Positions 1 to 8,876 of a stretch of DNA of 64,000 nt are shown here, in pieces (positions within the stretch are counted from its first letter, which is position 1; the number at the start of each line of letters is the position of its first letter). Both the position numbers and the translations under genes were made by a program. A model generated the notes under the pieces. It saw nothing but the letters and a program-made list of their open reading frames with translations, searched no databases and was not told the origin of the DNA. Source of the DNA: JAFGRU01 sp016934985 (GTDB lineage: Bacteria > Desulfobacterota > Desulfuromonadia > Desulfuromonadales > JAAYDE01); contig CAXXJQ010000006.1 of assembly GCA_963665045.2 (NCBI GenBank), positions 620,001 through 684,000 on the forward strand, given 5' to 3'.

Positions 1-62
1 TTTCAGGAAAAGCCGTAGAGGAAACTGCAAATGAAATTTTGGTTAAACTATCACTTAAATAA
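1..62 (+). CDS. C-terminal tail of an unidentified gene (partial)
   Basis: A reading frame is open from base 3 to a TAA at 60-62, giving 19 residues that end in ...EILVKLSLK. It lies 39 bp upstream of the response regulator on the same strand and could be the preceding gene of the same operon. Nothing in so short a tail identifies a family, and an open frame of this length can occur by chance. Confidence 0.3.
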   Translation, partial: SGKAVEETANEILVKLSLK

Positions 63-101
63 TAACTTTCAAGCCCTTCAACCCAAAAGGAGTCCACTGC
101 T

Positions 102-716
102 ATGCGTATTTTATTAATCGAAAAGGATAGCAAAGGAGCTGCTGAAATCAAAAAAGGACTTGAAGATATGAATTTTGAGGTCGATATCGCATCAGAAAAC
201 GATAAGATATTTTCTGCGGCCTTAGATTCATCTTTTGATTTAATTTTAATTTCTTCCATGGTCCCTGCTCATGGGGAAGTTGAATTATTTCAAGCCCTTC
301 TTCAAAAAGATATCCATACACCAGTCCTTTGTTTTACTGAGACCAGCCCCGAAGCCATCTTTGATCTCATTGGTAAATTTAAGACAGCCTTTACCTCTGG
401 GGAAAGCAACCGCGGAGCCAAAATTCAATTCGGCCCCTTGGTTCTCGATCCTGTAAGTCATAAGGTGTGGCGGAATCAGAAAGAGATCAACCTGACACCC
501 AAAGAATATACCTTGCTGGAATATTTTATCCGCCATCCAAACCAGATTCTGACTCGAACCATGATTGCCAACCACGTATGGAATCAGAATTTCGACTTTT
601 TTACCAACGTCATTGATGTTTACATCAATTATCTGCGTCGAAAGCTGGATCAGGGCTACAAAACCAAGCTCATTCATACCGTACGTGGTAAAGGATATAT
701 CCTCAAAGAGGTTTAA
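102..716 (+). CDS. OmpR/PhoB-type response regulator with degenerate receiver
   Basis: This is a 204-residue DNA-binding regulator. The C-terminal half (about 106-204) is a clear OmpR winged helix, with LTPKEYTLLEYF, a DVYINYLRRKLD recognition region and the closing TVRGKGYIL. The N-terminal half resembles a receiver, but the usual phospho-acceptor Asp is Ser51 (in LILISSMVP), the acidic pocket is reduced to E7 and D9, and the domain is short, with no conserved Lys-Pro after strand 5. Phosphorylation by a histidine kinase is therefore unlikely in the usual way. The start is supported by AAAGGAG about 9 bp upstream. No kinase gene lies downstream; the truncated upstream gene is unknown. Target genes cannot be inferred. 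Confidence 0.88.
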   Translation: MRILLIEKDSKGAAEIKKGLEDMNFEVDIASENDKIFSAALDSSFDLILISSMVPAHGEVELFQALLQKDIHTPVLCFTETSPEAIFDLIGKFKTAFTSGESNRGAKIQFGPLVLDPVSHKVWRNQKEINLTPKEYTLLEYFIRHPNQILTRTMIANHVWNQNFDFFTNVIDVYINYLRRKLDQGYKTKLIHTVRGKGYILKEV

Positions 717-863
717 TCGTTAATCCGGCATTGCCGTCTTTTTGGCTGAATCCCTCCTGGGCGTTTGCCATCAGGCTTGATGTCGACCGATTTTGGAAAG
801 ACTTCTGTTATAATTTCTCGGGCAGGGGTCTTTTTTTTGTCGTTCTTTTTTTAGGAGGCGGAA

Positions 864-1448
864 GTGGAAAAAAAATTGATGTTTATCTGTGGAAGTCCCA
901 GGGAAGCCGGAAACACCCTTACAGTCGTTAACTGGGTGGCCAGTGCTGCCAAAGAGGCAGGAGCATCGGTAGAAATAATCCGGGCCGACCAAATTGGTTT
1001 TAAAGAGCGGGGCTGTATCGCCTGCATGGGTTGCCAAAAATCAGAGCATTACCGGTGCGTAATCAAAGATGAGGCATCCTCAATAGTCGCACGTTTTCCA
1101 GAGCAGGATGCAATTATTTTTGCGTCCCCTGTGTACTTCATGGGTCTGTCCGGCCAGATCAAAATTCTTATCGACCGCATGTATTCCCTTTTTAAAATCA
1201 CTCAGGACGGGAAACAAATCAATCACCCCATGCAAAATACTTCGTTTTCCCTGATTGTCACTTCCGCAGGTGCTGCAGAACACGGCCTCAACCTCGTTAC
1301 TGAGCATGTCAAAGCTATCGCAGGGTTCTTCGGAAAAGACCTTAAAACGTTAGCTATTCCCCATGCTCCTATTAAACCAGGCACTATCGTTTCCAACTCC
1401 AAAATCCTGGAATCAGCCCTTAAGTTCGGCAAAGAATTAGTCGGGTAA
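864..1448 (+). CDS. Iron-sulfur flavoprotein (flavodoxin-fold NAD(P)H oxidoreductase)
   Basis: This 194-residue protein has a flavodoxin-like fold of the NADPH-dependent FMN reductase family. The FMN phosphate loop is GSPREAGNT (10-18) and a second flavin segment is SPVYFMGLSGQIK. Between them C51, C54, C57 and C65 form CX2CX2CX7C. That matches the compact CX2CX2CX4-7C motif that binds a [4Fe-4S] cluster in iron-sulfur flavoproteins of anaerobes, so an electron-transfer or O2/H2O2-detoxification role is plausible. The GTG start at 864 has AGGAGG 5 bp upstream. It precedes a nitroreductase by 34 bp, probably one transcript. The substrate is unknown. Confidence 0.85.
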   Translation: MEKKLMFICGSPREAGNTLTVVNWVASAAKEAGASVEIIRADQIGFKERGCIACMGCQKSEHYRCVIKDEASSIVARFPEQDAIIFASPVYFMGLSGQIKILIDRMYSLFKITQDGKQINHPMQNTSFSLIVTSAGAAEHGLNLVTEHVKAIAGFFGKDLKTLAIPHAPIKPGTIVSNSKILESALKFGKELVG

Positions 1449-1482
1449 AGTTCCCATTTTCTTTTCTATTCCTTAAAAGCAC

Positions 1483-2073
1483 ATGGAAAACGCAATGCCT
1501 TTTAATGCCATAAACCCCCGAATACCAGAAAATGAGGTCGACAGCATGTTTTTCGACCGCTGGTCACCCAGGTCTTTCTTAACTGAGCCCCTTCCTCCCT
1601 ACCACCTGAAAAGCTTGTTTGAGGCGGCGCGTTGGGCACCTTCCTGTTTCAATGAGCAACCCTGGACCTTCTATTACGCCTCAGCACAAAAATCCCGGGA
1701 GGAATTCCTTACTGCCCTTTTTGAAAAAAACCGCCTCTGGGCTCAAAAGGCACCCCTTCTCATATTTTTGGTTGCCAACAAACAGTTCTCGTCCACGGGC
1801 AAACCAAATCGCCACGCCCAGTTTGACTGTGGGGCCGCCTGGGTTTCCCTGGCCCTTCAGGCTCGAAAGCTCGGTTATTATGCTCATGCCATGGCCGGTT
1901 TCAGCCAAAAAAAGGTGATCGAAATACTCAACCTTGACCCGGACAGTCATGAAGCCATGGCGGCAATCGTTGTGGGCCGGTTGGGCAATCCTGACGATCT
2001 TGCCCAAGATTTTAAACAGATGGAGGCACCCAACCAGCGCAAGCCAACCGCCGAAGTCGCCATCGGACGCTAA
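1483..2073 (+). CDS. Nitroreductase family FMN oxidoreductase
   Basis: The protein has 196 residues and the nitroreductase fold. The N-terminal FMN-binding motif is RWSPRSFL (about 26-33), followed by EAARWAPSCFNEQPWTF and, near the C-terminus, the AAIVVGRLGNPDDL segment typical of the family. Members are usually homodimers that reduce nitro compounds, quinones or other electron-poor substrates with NAD(P)H; the natural substrate here is unknown. ATG at 1483 has no strong ribosome site, and ATG at 1495 (MPFNAINPR) is an alternative start. It lies close behind the iron-sulfur flavoprotein gene, forming a small redox operon that ends at the hairpin at 2091-2129. Confidence 0.88.
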   Translation: MENAMPFNAINPRIPENEVDSMFFDRWSPRSFLTEPLPPYHLKSLFEAARWAPSCFNEQPWTFYYASAQKSREEFLTALFEKNRLWAQKAPLLIFLVANKQFSSTGKPNRHAQFDCGAAWVSLALQARKLGYYAHAMAGFSQKKVIEILNLDPDSHEAMAAIVVGRLGNPDDLAQDFKQMEAPNQRKPTAEVAIGR

Positions 2074-2090
2074 TCAGATAACTACCTGTT

Positions 2091-2129
2091 AAACAAGAAA
2101 GCCACCTTATAAAGGTGGCTTTCTTGTTT
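2091..2129. terminator. Bidirectional intrinsic terminator between nitroreductase gene and rnfE
   Basis: A perfect 18-bp stem (arms 2091-2108 and 2112-2129) closes a 3-nt loop. The outer arms are A-rich on one side and T-rich on the other, so the hairpin carries a T-run on both strands. It sits between convergent genes and can stop both transcripts. Confidence 0.9.
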
Positions 2130-2144
2130 AATATTTATTATGAA

Positions 2145-2738
2145 CTACTTTTTACTGGCTTCCAGTTTGTTCATTCCGCCAAGCAGGAAACCGATGGCCA
2201 GAAAGGCTCCCGGAGGCAGAATGAGCAGCAAGGCAGGGATATATGAGGAGCCAAGAATCCCAGCGCCAAAAATGGTGCCGTTGCCGAGAATTTCACGAAC
2301 ACTGCCAAGCACCAAAAGGGCAACAGTAAATCCAAGGCCCATAACCACACCGTCGATAGCAGAATGGAAAATGGGGTTCTTCGAGGCGAAAGCCTCAGCC
2401 CGGCCCAAGATGACACAGTTTACAACAATCAAAGGAATAAAGATCCCAAGAGCCTTGTGCAACCCTGGTAAAAACCCTGCCATGACCAAGTCTACCACGG
2501 TAACAAACGTAGCGATGAGTACAATAAAGGCGGGGATACGAACTTTGGACGGGATTATTTTTCTCATGGAAGAAACAGCCACGTTCGAACAAATTAGAAC
2601 GAATGTTGCGGCGAGTCCCATCCCGACGCCATTGAGGGCACTGGAGGTAACAGCCAGCGCAGGACAAAGACCCAAACCCAGCTTAAAAACCGCGTTATCG
2701 GTCCAGATACCTCTCTTTAATTCAGTAACGAAACTCAT
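2145..2738 (-). CDS. rnfE: Rnf electron transport complex subunit E
   Basis: RnfE/RsxE is one of the two related integral membrane subunits (with RnfA) of the ferredoxin:NAD+ oxidoreductase, which moves Na+ or H+ across the membrane. The 197-residue length is usual. The start MSFVTELKRGIWTDNAVFKLGLGLCPALAVT is typical of the family, and about six hydrophobic helices follow, including VVDLVMAGFLP and the INC-type VVNCVILGRAEAFA turn. It is the last gene of the rnf operon, and its ATG starts directly at the stop of rnfG. Confidence 0.96.
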   Translation of the reverse strand: MSFVTELKRGIWTDNAVFKLGLGLCPALAVTSSALNGVGMGLAATFVLICSNVAVSSMRKIIPSKVRIPAFIVLIATFVTVVDLVMAGFLPGLHKALGIFIPLIVVNCVILGRAEAFASKNPIFHSAIDGVVMGLGFTVALLVLGSVREILGNGTIFGAGILGSSYIPALLLILPPGAFLAIGFLLGGMNKLEASKK

Positions 2739-3332
2739 TTATGCCCCCCCTATAATCTCAGCTTTGTGGGCCTTGAAAAATTCCAGGCCTCTACGGACGG
2801 CACCGACAATAGCACGAGGCGTGATGGTCGCAGCGGTAATCTGATCAAACTCCCCACCATCCTTTTTGACACGCCAGTCGGCATTATCAAGGCCTTTCCC
2901 CTTAAACTGCTCCTTCCACCAGGACTCTTCCACTTTGGCGCCAAGACCGGGGGTTTCAGCGTGCTGAAGGACCTCAATACCAGACACATGACCCACCGGG
3001 TCAATGCCGACCATGATGGAAATGTTACCGCTATATCCATCGGGAGCAACGACCGTGAAAGCAATCCCCGACACATCTTCTCCCTGCCTTCCGCGATAAA
3101 AGACAGTTTCTGCGTCATTGCCTTTTTTATCCTTTCCGGTGACCAGGGAAACCGTGTCCTGGTCCGGAGAGTTGTCAGCCGGCGGCAAAACGGACTTGAG
3201 AGCATTTAAAGTTACGAGTCTTCTCTGCTGGGCGATCGGATCGCGGGTCACCGATTCAACCATAGCCAGAAGCAAAGCTGCACCCGCGGTAATCACTGTT
3301 AGCACGAGGGCAAGGCGGCTAAGTTCTTTCAT
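2739..3332 (-). CDS. rnfG: Rnf complex subunit G (covalent FMN protein)
   Basis: RnfG has one N-terminal transmembrane anchor (LALVLTVITAGAALLLAMV) and an extracytoplasmic FMN-binding domain. The sequence ETPGLGAKV and the later ITAATITPRAIV match the family; a Thr in the latter (S/T-x-A-T) is the residue that carries FMN by a phosphoester bond in characterised homologues. At 197 residues it has the usual length. It passes electrons within the Rnf complex. It lies between rnfD (11-bp gap) and rnfE (abutting), consistent with one transcript. Confidence 0.95.
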   Translation of the reverse strand: MKELSRLALVLTVITAGAALLLAMVESVTRDPIAQQRRLVTLNALKSVLPPADNSPDQDTVSLVTGKDKKGNDAETVFYRGRQGEDVSGIAFTVVAPDGYSGNISIMVGIDPVGHVSGIEVLQHAETPGLGAKVEESWWKEQFKGKGLDNADWRVKKDGGEFDQITAATITPRAIVGAVRRGLEFFKAHKAEIIGGA

Positions 3333-3343
3333 TGCTATCCCTC

Positions 3344-4318
3344 CTAACCCTTTTCAGGAACAAGCCCGAATTTCTTGGGCACAGTAAAACGATCAATAAT
3401 CGGCGTCGCAGCGTTCATCAACAAGATTGAAAACGCGACCCCTTCGGGATACCCACCAAAAATCCTTATCAAGATGGTCAATACCCCGCAACCGGTTCCA
3501 AATATTAACATCCCTTTGGGCGTTAGAGGCGTCGTTACCCAGTCGGTCGCCATAAAGAAGGCGCCGAGCAACAGCCCCCCGGTGAAGAGATGAAAAACGG
3601 GACTGGGATATTTGGAGGAATCGACCAACCACAACACTGTGCCAAGGACGAAGGCAGAACCGATAAAGCTGGCTGGGATGTGCCAAGTGATGATTTTCCG
3701 GTAGAGGAGATAGCCCCCACCGAGGATCAGAGCAAAACCAGAAATAACACCGAGTTGACCTCCAAAACCGCCCATCAGAACGCTCCCCAACTGGGATTTC
3801 AGTTCGTCAGGAATAGCCCCGTGCAGGCCTACTGCCATTTTAACTTCTGAGAGAGGAGTCGCCGAGGTGATTTCGTGAGTTCGTGGCATTACCCAGGTTG
3901 TCATCTGTACCGGGAAGGAAATCAGCAGAACGGTACGTCCGATCAAAGCGGGGTTAAAGGAATTATAACCAAGACCACCGAACACCTGTTTACCTAGAAC
4001 GACAGCAACGATGCCACCCAACAGAGCCATCCACCACGCACTGTTTGGCGGGATGTTAAACGCCAGCAATATCCCGGTCATGGCAGCACTGCCGTCGGCA
4101 ATAGTAATAGGTTTTCCCATCATTTTCTGACAAACAGCTTCGGAACCGACACAACCCAAGATGCAGAGCAACATGACAATGATGGACTGCAGTCCGAACG
4201 AGAAAAACCAAACACCAACACAAGGCAACAAAGCGATAATAACCGCTCGCATCGCCTGGGCCGTTGTTCCCCCCTCATGGACATGGGGGGAGGAGGAAAG
4301 ATACAGTGTTTTTTCCAC
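3344..4318 (-). CDS. rnfD: Rnf complex subunit D (covalent FMN membrane protein)
   Basis: RnfD is a polytopic membrane flavoprotein of 324 residues in the NqrB/RnfD family. It begins LYLSSSPHVHEGGTTAQAM and contains ADGSAAMTGILLAFNIP, GGLGYNSFNPALIGR and EITSATPLSEV, where the Thr of the SATPL site is the expected FMN attachment point. About ten hydrophobic helices are visible. The start is a GTG one base after the TGA of rnfC (TGA-C-GTG), so translation is probably coupled. Confidence 0.95.
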   Translation of the reverse strand: MEKTLYLSSSPHVHEGGTTAQAMRAVIIALLPCVGVWFFSFGLQSIIVMLLCILGCVGSEAVCQKMMGKPITIADGSAAMTGILLAFNIPPNSAWWMALLGGIVAVVLGKQVFGGLGYNSFNPALIGRTVLLISFPVQMTTWVMPRTHEITSATPLSEVKMAVGLHGAIPDELKSQLGSVLMGGFGGQLGVISGFALILGGGYLLYRKIITWHIPASFIGSAFVLGTVLWLVDSSKYPSPVFHLFTGGLLLGAFFMATDWVTTPLTPKGMLIFGTGCGVLTILIRIFGGYPEGVAFSILLMNAATPIIDRFTVPKKFGLVPEKG

Positions 4319-4319
4319 G

Positions 4320-5642
4320 TCAAACCTTCCTTCTCTTAGCTAAAATGGCACCTTTTGCCTGCCGCAGACTCTGGATAAGAGGGATCCTGGCAGGACAAAT
4401 ATACGTACAGCACCCACATTCAATACAATCCATTGCGTTGAGCTTTTCAGCCTCATCAAACATACTATTGCGCGCCATAGTGGCGATTTCTGTCGGCATG
4501 ATGAAAGCCGGGCAGGCACGAACGCAATTCCCACATCTTACACAAGGACCTTCAGGCTCTTTTAAAACCTGATCTTCCGCAAACAGCAATACGCCGGAGG
4601 TCCCCCGGGTAGCCGGCACGTCCAGGGAAACGGCAGCCATACCCATCATCGGCCCACCCTGAATAACCTTGCCCAGATCTCCTTTGATGCCACCACAGAA
4701 TTCAACCAGCTTGGAAAGAGGCTGGCCGATTTTAATCTTGAGGTTTTTCGGTTCGGCAATGGCCGCGCCGGAAACGGTAGCGATCCTTTCAATCAGTGGA
4801 ATGCCTTTGCGAACGGCATCATTCACAGCAGCAGCGGTTCCAACATTTTGAACAACAACACCACAATCCATAGGCAACCCACCGGAAGGAACTTCGCGAC
4901 CAGTCAGCGCAAAGATAAGCTGTTTTTCAGCTCCCTGGGGATACTGTACCTTGAGGGCGCCAACTTCAACACCCTTGCCCGCACAGGCATTGGTCATGGT
5001 TTCAATAGCGTCGGGCTTGTTGGCTTCAATACCGATAATTGCCTTGTCAACGCCGAGAACCTTCTTAAGGATCAAAATGCCCTCGACAATACTTTCCGGG
5101 TCCTCCAGCATGAGGCGATCATCAGCCGTCAGGTAAGGCTCGCACTCGACACCGTTGAGAATCAGGTATTCAATCTTTTTGTCTTCGGGCGGGCTGAGTT
5201 TGACGTGAGTCGGGAAGGTCGCTCCACCCATACCTACAATGCCGGCGTCCTTGATCTTGTCCTTGATTTCGTCCGGAGTCATGGTATCCGGATCACCACC
5301 GACAAGGCCTTCATCCCAGGCATCCTCACCGTCTGCCTTGATGACAACGGCGGGAAGCATGGTGCCGGCGCTGGCGATGCGAGGTTCGACAGCAATGACC
5401 TCACCGGAAGTCGAAGCATGAATCGGTACCGAAACAAAGCCCTTGGGCGTTCCGATGACCTGCCCCTTTTTGACAAGATCGCCCTTCTTTACACAGGCTT
5501 CCGCCGGTGCACCGATGTGCTGGGAAAGATGGATTACAAGTTCGTCGCCTTCAGCCAAAGGGCAAACTTCAATTGCCTTTTTGTCTGACCACTTTTTGTT
5601 GTCGGGGGGATGCAGCCCCCCTCGGAATGTTTTCAATTCCAT
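4320..5642 (-). CDS. rnfC: Rnf complex subunit C (NADH/ferredoxin-side Fe-S flavoprotein)
   Basis: RnfC carries the NADH dehydrogenase module of Rnf. It has a glycine-rich flavin/NADH segment (IVGMGGATFPTHVKLSP), a SLBB-type middle region, and a C-terminal pair of [4Fe-4S] motifs (CVRCGNCVRACP and CIECGCCTYICP). The chosen start is the third in-frame ATG (MELKTFRGGLHPPDNK), because GAGGA lies 7 bp upstream; starts at 5648 or 5666 are possible. The product is 440 residues, normal for anaerobes. RnfB lies 83 bp upstream. Confidence 0.95.
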   Translation of the reverse strand: MELKTFRGGLHPPDNKKWSDKKAIEVCPLAEGDELVIHLSQHIGAPAEACVKKGDLVKKGQVIGTPKGFVSVPIHASTSGEVIAVEPRIASAGTMLPAVVIKADGEDAWDEGLVGGDPDTMTPDEIKDKIKDAGIVGMGGATFPTHVKLSPPEDKKIEYLILNGVECEPYLTADDRLMLEDPESIVEGILILKKVLGVDKAIIGIEANKPDAIETMTNACAGKGVEVGALKVQYPQGAEKQLIFALTGREVPSGGLPMDCGVVVQNVGTAAAVNDAVRKGIPLIERIATVSGAAIAEPKNLKIKIGQPLSKLVEFCGGIKGDLGKVIQGGPMMGMAAVSLDVPATRGTSGVLLFAEDQVLKEPEGPCVRCGNCVRACPAFIMPTEIATMARNSMFDEAEKLNAMDCIECGCCTYICPARIPLIQSLRQAKGAILAKRRKV

Positions 5643-5725
5643 GCTCATTTCCTCTATTAAAGACAAGAAGGTTAAAAAAATATCCTTCTACCTGAAAACA
5701 ACTTTCAAAACAATATCAACAACGG

Positions 5726-6547
5726 TCAGGGCTGAAAGGAACTCCCCTCAGGATAACCCTCGGCAAAGTCACGAATGCACTTGGTCGGGCATTTTTCCAT
5801 GCCGGCCTTGGCTTTCTCATGATCATAAGTGTCGTAGGTAACATGTGCGAGGAAGTTATCAATGGCATAGACCTCTTCAGCGGTCTTTTTACAGAGCGTG
5901 CAGCCGATGCAACCGACCTGGCAGTACTTCTTGACTGCAGGCCCTTTGTCGTGGCTGTTACAAAGAACGCTTACGGTAGCACTTTTGGGGACCATGGTGA
6001 TAACATTGCGGGGACAGGCCGAAACACATTTTTTACAACCGACGCACTTTTCCCGGTTAATAACCGCCAAGCCTTCAGCAGTGATCTCAATGGCACCAAA
6101 GGGACAGGCAACCATGCAATCGCCCAATCCGAGGCAGCCGCCGGGGCAGGCTTTGGGACCACCAGCCAGCATCTGCGCAGAAGCGCAGGTCTGGATCCCA
6201 AGATATTTGTATTTGTTCTGGGCTTTCTGGTTATCACCCTGGCAGTTTACAACAGCGACCATGGGTTCGGCGGATGCCGCCTCAACACCCATAATTTCGG
6301 CAATTTTTGCCGTCACGCTGCTCCCACCGGGAGAACAGGCCGAAGGATCCGCTTCGCCGGCAACAACAGCTTTGGCAAAGCCACCGCAACCCGGGAACCC
6401 GCATGCACCACAGTTTGCACCCGGCAACACCTCAAGGATCGCCTCTTCCTTCGGATCAACTTCAACCGCGAATTTCTTCGCCGCGAGGCCCAGAATTACT
6501 GCAGCCCCCAACCCTATTCCACCAAGACTAATTACAGCAGAGATCAT
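5726..6547 (-). CDS. rnfB: Rnf complex subunit B (polyferredoxin)
   Basis: RnfB is the ferredoxin-accepting subunit. A short hydrophobic N-terminus (ISLGGIGLGAAVILGLAAKKF) anchors it. A 4Fe-4S domain follows with CGACGFPGC, and then several ferredoxin-type motifs, including CLGLGDCMVACP and CVGCKKCVSACP, plus CQVGCIGCTLC. At 273 residues it is typical of the longer RnfB of anaerobes, with more clusters than the 190-residue E. coli RsxB. It lies 33 bp downstream of rnfA. Confidence 0.95.
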   Translation of the reverse strand: MISAVISLGGIGLGAAVILGLAAKKFAVEVDPKEEAILEVLPGANCGACGFPGCGGFAKAVVAGEADPSACSPGGSSVTAKIAEIMGVEAASAEPMVAVVNCQGDNQKAQNKYKYLGIQTCASAQMLAGGPKACPGGCLGLGDCMVACPFGAIEITAEGLAVINREKCVGCKKCVSACPRNVITMVPKSATVSVLCNSHDKGPAVKKYCQVGCIGCTLCKKTAEEVYAIDNFLAHVTYDTYDHEKAKAGMEKCPTKCIRDFAEGYPEGSSFQP

Positions 6548-6580
6548 TGAAATTTCCCTTTTCGTAAATGGCCAAACTAA

Positions 6581-7162
6581 TTAACCTTTTACCAGACCAG
6601 CAAAGCCCATGAACGCCAGTGACAGCAAACCGGCAGTGAGAAACGCGATGGGCAAACCCTTGAAACATTTGGGTACCGGAGCAAGGTCAACCCGTTCACG
6701 AATCCCTGCCATAAGAACCATGGCCAAGGTAAAGCCAAGGGCAGCTGCAATAGCAAACAGGATACTTTCAAGAAAGGAATAACCTATTTGAATATTCAGA
6801 ACGGCAAGACCAAGCACCGCGCAGTTGGTAGTAATCAGGGGGAGAAAAATACCGAGGGACTGGTAGAGGACGGGGCTGGTTTTCTGGATTATCATCTCCA
6901 CCAACTGAACCAAAGACGCTATAACCAGAATGAAAGCAATCGTTTGAAGGTACTCGATCCCGAAAGGCATCAGGATGAAATACTGAATGACCCAAGTAAC
7001 AATTGCGGCAACGGTCATAACAAAGGTAACCGCCGCGCCCATGCCGACGGCCGTGTCAACTTTCTTGGTAACCCCCATGAAAGGGCAAAGGCCCAAAAAT
7101 CTGGCCAGAACGAAGTTGTTGACAAGGATTGCACTAACCACGATAACAAAAAAATCTCCCAT
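6581..7162 (-). CDS. rnfA: Rnf complex subunit A
   Basis: RnfA is an integral membrane subunit related to RnfE but inserted in the opposite topology. The start (GDFFVIVVSAILVNNFVLARFLGLCPFMGV) and the ITTNCAVLGLAVLN turn are diagnostic. The ATG at 7162 is preferred over the one at 7174, because GGAG lies 6 bp before it while nothing resembling a ribosome site precedes 7174; this gives 193 residues. It is the first gene of rnfABCDGE, downstream of the promoter at 7215-7243. Confidence 0.95.
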   Translation of the reverse strand: MGDFFVIVVSAILVNNFVLARFLGLCPFMGVTKKVDTAVGMGAAVTFVMTVAAIVTWVIQYFILMPFGIEYLQTIAFILVIASLVQLVEMIIQKTSPVLYQSLGIFLPLITTNCAVLGLAVLNIQIGYSFLESILFAIAAALGFTLAMVLMAGIRERVDLAPVPKCFKGLPIAFLTAGLLSLAFMGFAGLVKG

Positions 7163-7214
7163 GCCGGACTCCATTTTATTTTGTTAATCTACTCTGTCCT
7201 TCTACAAGCCGTAG

Positions 7215-7243
7215 TTTATAAACAAGTTTCCTATCAATGTCAA
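7215..7243 (-). promoter_or_regulatory. Predicted sigma70 promoter of the rnf operon
   Basis: On the minus strand TTGACA (7243-7238) is separated by exactly 17 bp from TATAAA (7220-7215), about 50 bp before the rnfA start. The match to sigma70 is near consensus. The rest of the 320-bp divergent rnfA-hemL spacer is AT-rich; no operator or second strong promoter for hemL was recognised there. Confidence 0.75.
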
Positions 7244-7483
7244 ATTATTTAGGACTGATTTATTTCAAAAATTCCGACAGCCTTTTTCCATAACGGGAAA
7301 TTTCTGCTATTATCCAATCCACGGCATTTACCGGTGAGCCTGCAAGTTGTCTGGTTTTTCGTTTCCGGCCTGGTCCGATGCCTTATACACCTTTGCCAGG
7401 CATCAATCCTCAGGGTCGGCAATTGAAGAGCAATGTAAAAAGAAAAGTGGACCATCCACCTGTGTCACCAAAGGATAGTGTGT

Positions 7484-8773
7484 ATGAGAGAAAACAGCGA
7501 ATCTTTATTCAAAAGCGCTCGCCAGATTATTCCCGGGGGCGTCAACAGCCCGGTGCGGGCCTATAAAGCGGTTGGCGGCACCCCGCCATTTATTTGCCGG
7601 GGTGAGGGTGCTTTTCTTTTCGATGCCGACCAGAACCGTTATCTGGACTACATCGGCTCCTGGGGACCGATGATTCTTGGCCAGGCCCACCCCGAAGTGG
7701 TTAAGGCTGTTGCCGAGGCGGCGGCTAAAGGAACCTCTTTCGGCGCCCCCTGCCCACAGGAGATTGAGCTTGCCCGGCTGATTGTGGACGCCTACCCCCA
7801 TGTCGAAAAAATCCGCATGGTTTCCTCCGGCACCGAAGCAACCATGAGCGCCATCCGCCTTGCCAGAGGATTTACCGGGCGGGAAAAAATCATCAAATTC
7901 TCAGGCTGTTATCATGGCCACGCCGACTCCCTGCTGGTCCAGGCCGGCAGCGGTGCCGCAACCCTCGGCGTCCCATCTTCACCGGGGATCCCCAAAAAGT
8001 TGGCGGAACAAACTTTGACGGCCAGCTACAACAGCTTAGATGAGGTACAACAGCTCGTTGACGAGCATGAAAATCAGATTGCCTGCATCATCCTCGAACC
8101 GATTGCCGGCAACATGGGCTGTGTCCCTCCCGAGCCCGGTTTTTTGCAAGGTCTTCGTGAGCTGGCAACGGCCAATGCTATTGTCCTGATCATAGATGAG
8201 GTGATGACCGGTTTCCGGGTCGCCTGGGGGGGCGCTCAAGATCTCTACGGCGTTAACGGGGACCTCGTCTGCCTAGGGAAAATCATTGGCGGCGGCCTCC
8301 CCGTGGGAGCATTTGGCGGCAGAGAGGACATCATGAGTCTGCTCGCTCCTGAAGGCCCTGTTTATCAGGCTGGGACCCTGTCCGGCAACCCCTTGGCCAT
8401 GTGCGCCGGGATCAGGACCCTGGAACTGGTACGGGATATGAGTGTCTATCCGCTTTTAGAAAAAAAGGGCCGCCTGCTGGAAGCAGGCATAACCCCCTAT
8501 CTTGAAAAATATTCTGACCGCTTGTGTCTGCAGCGCGTTGGCTCCATGTTCTGCCTCTATTTCACCCCGGGTCCCGTACGTTCCTTCAACGATGCCCTGC
8601 TCTGCGATACCCGGGCCTTCTCCCGTTATTTTCATGCCATGCTCCAAAAAGGCTTCATGCTGCCGCCTTCACAGTTCGAAGCGAACTTTATCAGCCTTGC
8701 TCACAGTGACCGGGAACTGGAAAGAACAGTACTCGCCATAGGAGAATCTTTGCGGGAAATTTTCAGCGTTTAA
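7484..8773 (+). CDS. hemL: Glutamate-1-semialdehyde 2,1-aminomutase
   Basis: HemL converts glutamate-1-semialdehyde to 5-aminolevulinate in the C5 heme pathway, using PLP. Family landmarks are IIPGGVNSPVRAYKAVGG near the start, the substrate segment MVSSGTEATMSAIRLARG, the PLP Asp in IIDEVMTGFRV and the Schiff-base Lys in LGKIIGGGLPVGAFGG. The 429-residue length is normal. ATG 7484 is chosen because AAGGA lies 8 bp upstream; the in-frame GTG at 7478 is too close to it. The gene stands alone between the divergent rnf operon and the F0 operon. Heme supply fits a cytochrome-rich organism. Confidence 0.97.
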   Translation: MRENSESLFKSARQIIPGGVNSPVRAYKAVGGTPPFICRGEGAFLFDADQNRYLDYIGSWGPMILGQAHPEVVKAVAEAAAKGTSFGAPCPQEIELARLIVDAYPHVEKIRMVSSGTEATMSAIRLARGFTGREKIIKFSGCYHGHADSLLVQAGSGAATLGVPSSPGIPKKLAEQTLTASYNSLDEVQQLVDEHENQIACIILEPIAGNMGCVPPEPGFLQGLRELATANAIVLIIDEVMTGFRVAWGGAQDLYGVNGDLVCLGKIIGGGLPVGAFGGREDIMSLLAPEGPVYQAGTLSGNPLAMCAGIRTLELVRDMSVYPLLEKKGRLLEAGITPYLEKYSDRLCLQRVGSMFCLYFTPGPVRSFNDALLCDTRAFSRYFHAMLQKGFMLPPSQFEANFISLAHSDRELERTVLAIGESLREIFSV

Positions 8774-8810
8774 AGGGCCTTTCCAGGGGGACTCCGGAGC
8801 CAAAAACCGG

Positions 8811-8839
8811 TTGACAGAGACTGACCCCTGTGTTATTTA
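8811..8839 (+). promoter_or_regulatory. Predicted promoter of the atpZ-atpI-atpB-atpE operon
   Basis: TTGACA (8811-8816), a 17-bp spacer and TATTTA (8834-8839) lie 37 bp before the atpZ ATG. The -35 box is perfect and the -10 box is moderate. Confidence 0.55.
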
Positions 8840-8876
8840 GACTTCGCTTGTTCCCTTATATATATGCATACTCCGG

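Noticed and set aside
2140..2844. Plus-strand open frame of 234 codons opposite rnfE/rnfG
   Set aside because: It mirrors the well-matched rnfE and rnfG genes on the other strand, has no recognisable domain and is rich in Pro, Ser and Arg as expected of a shadow frame.
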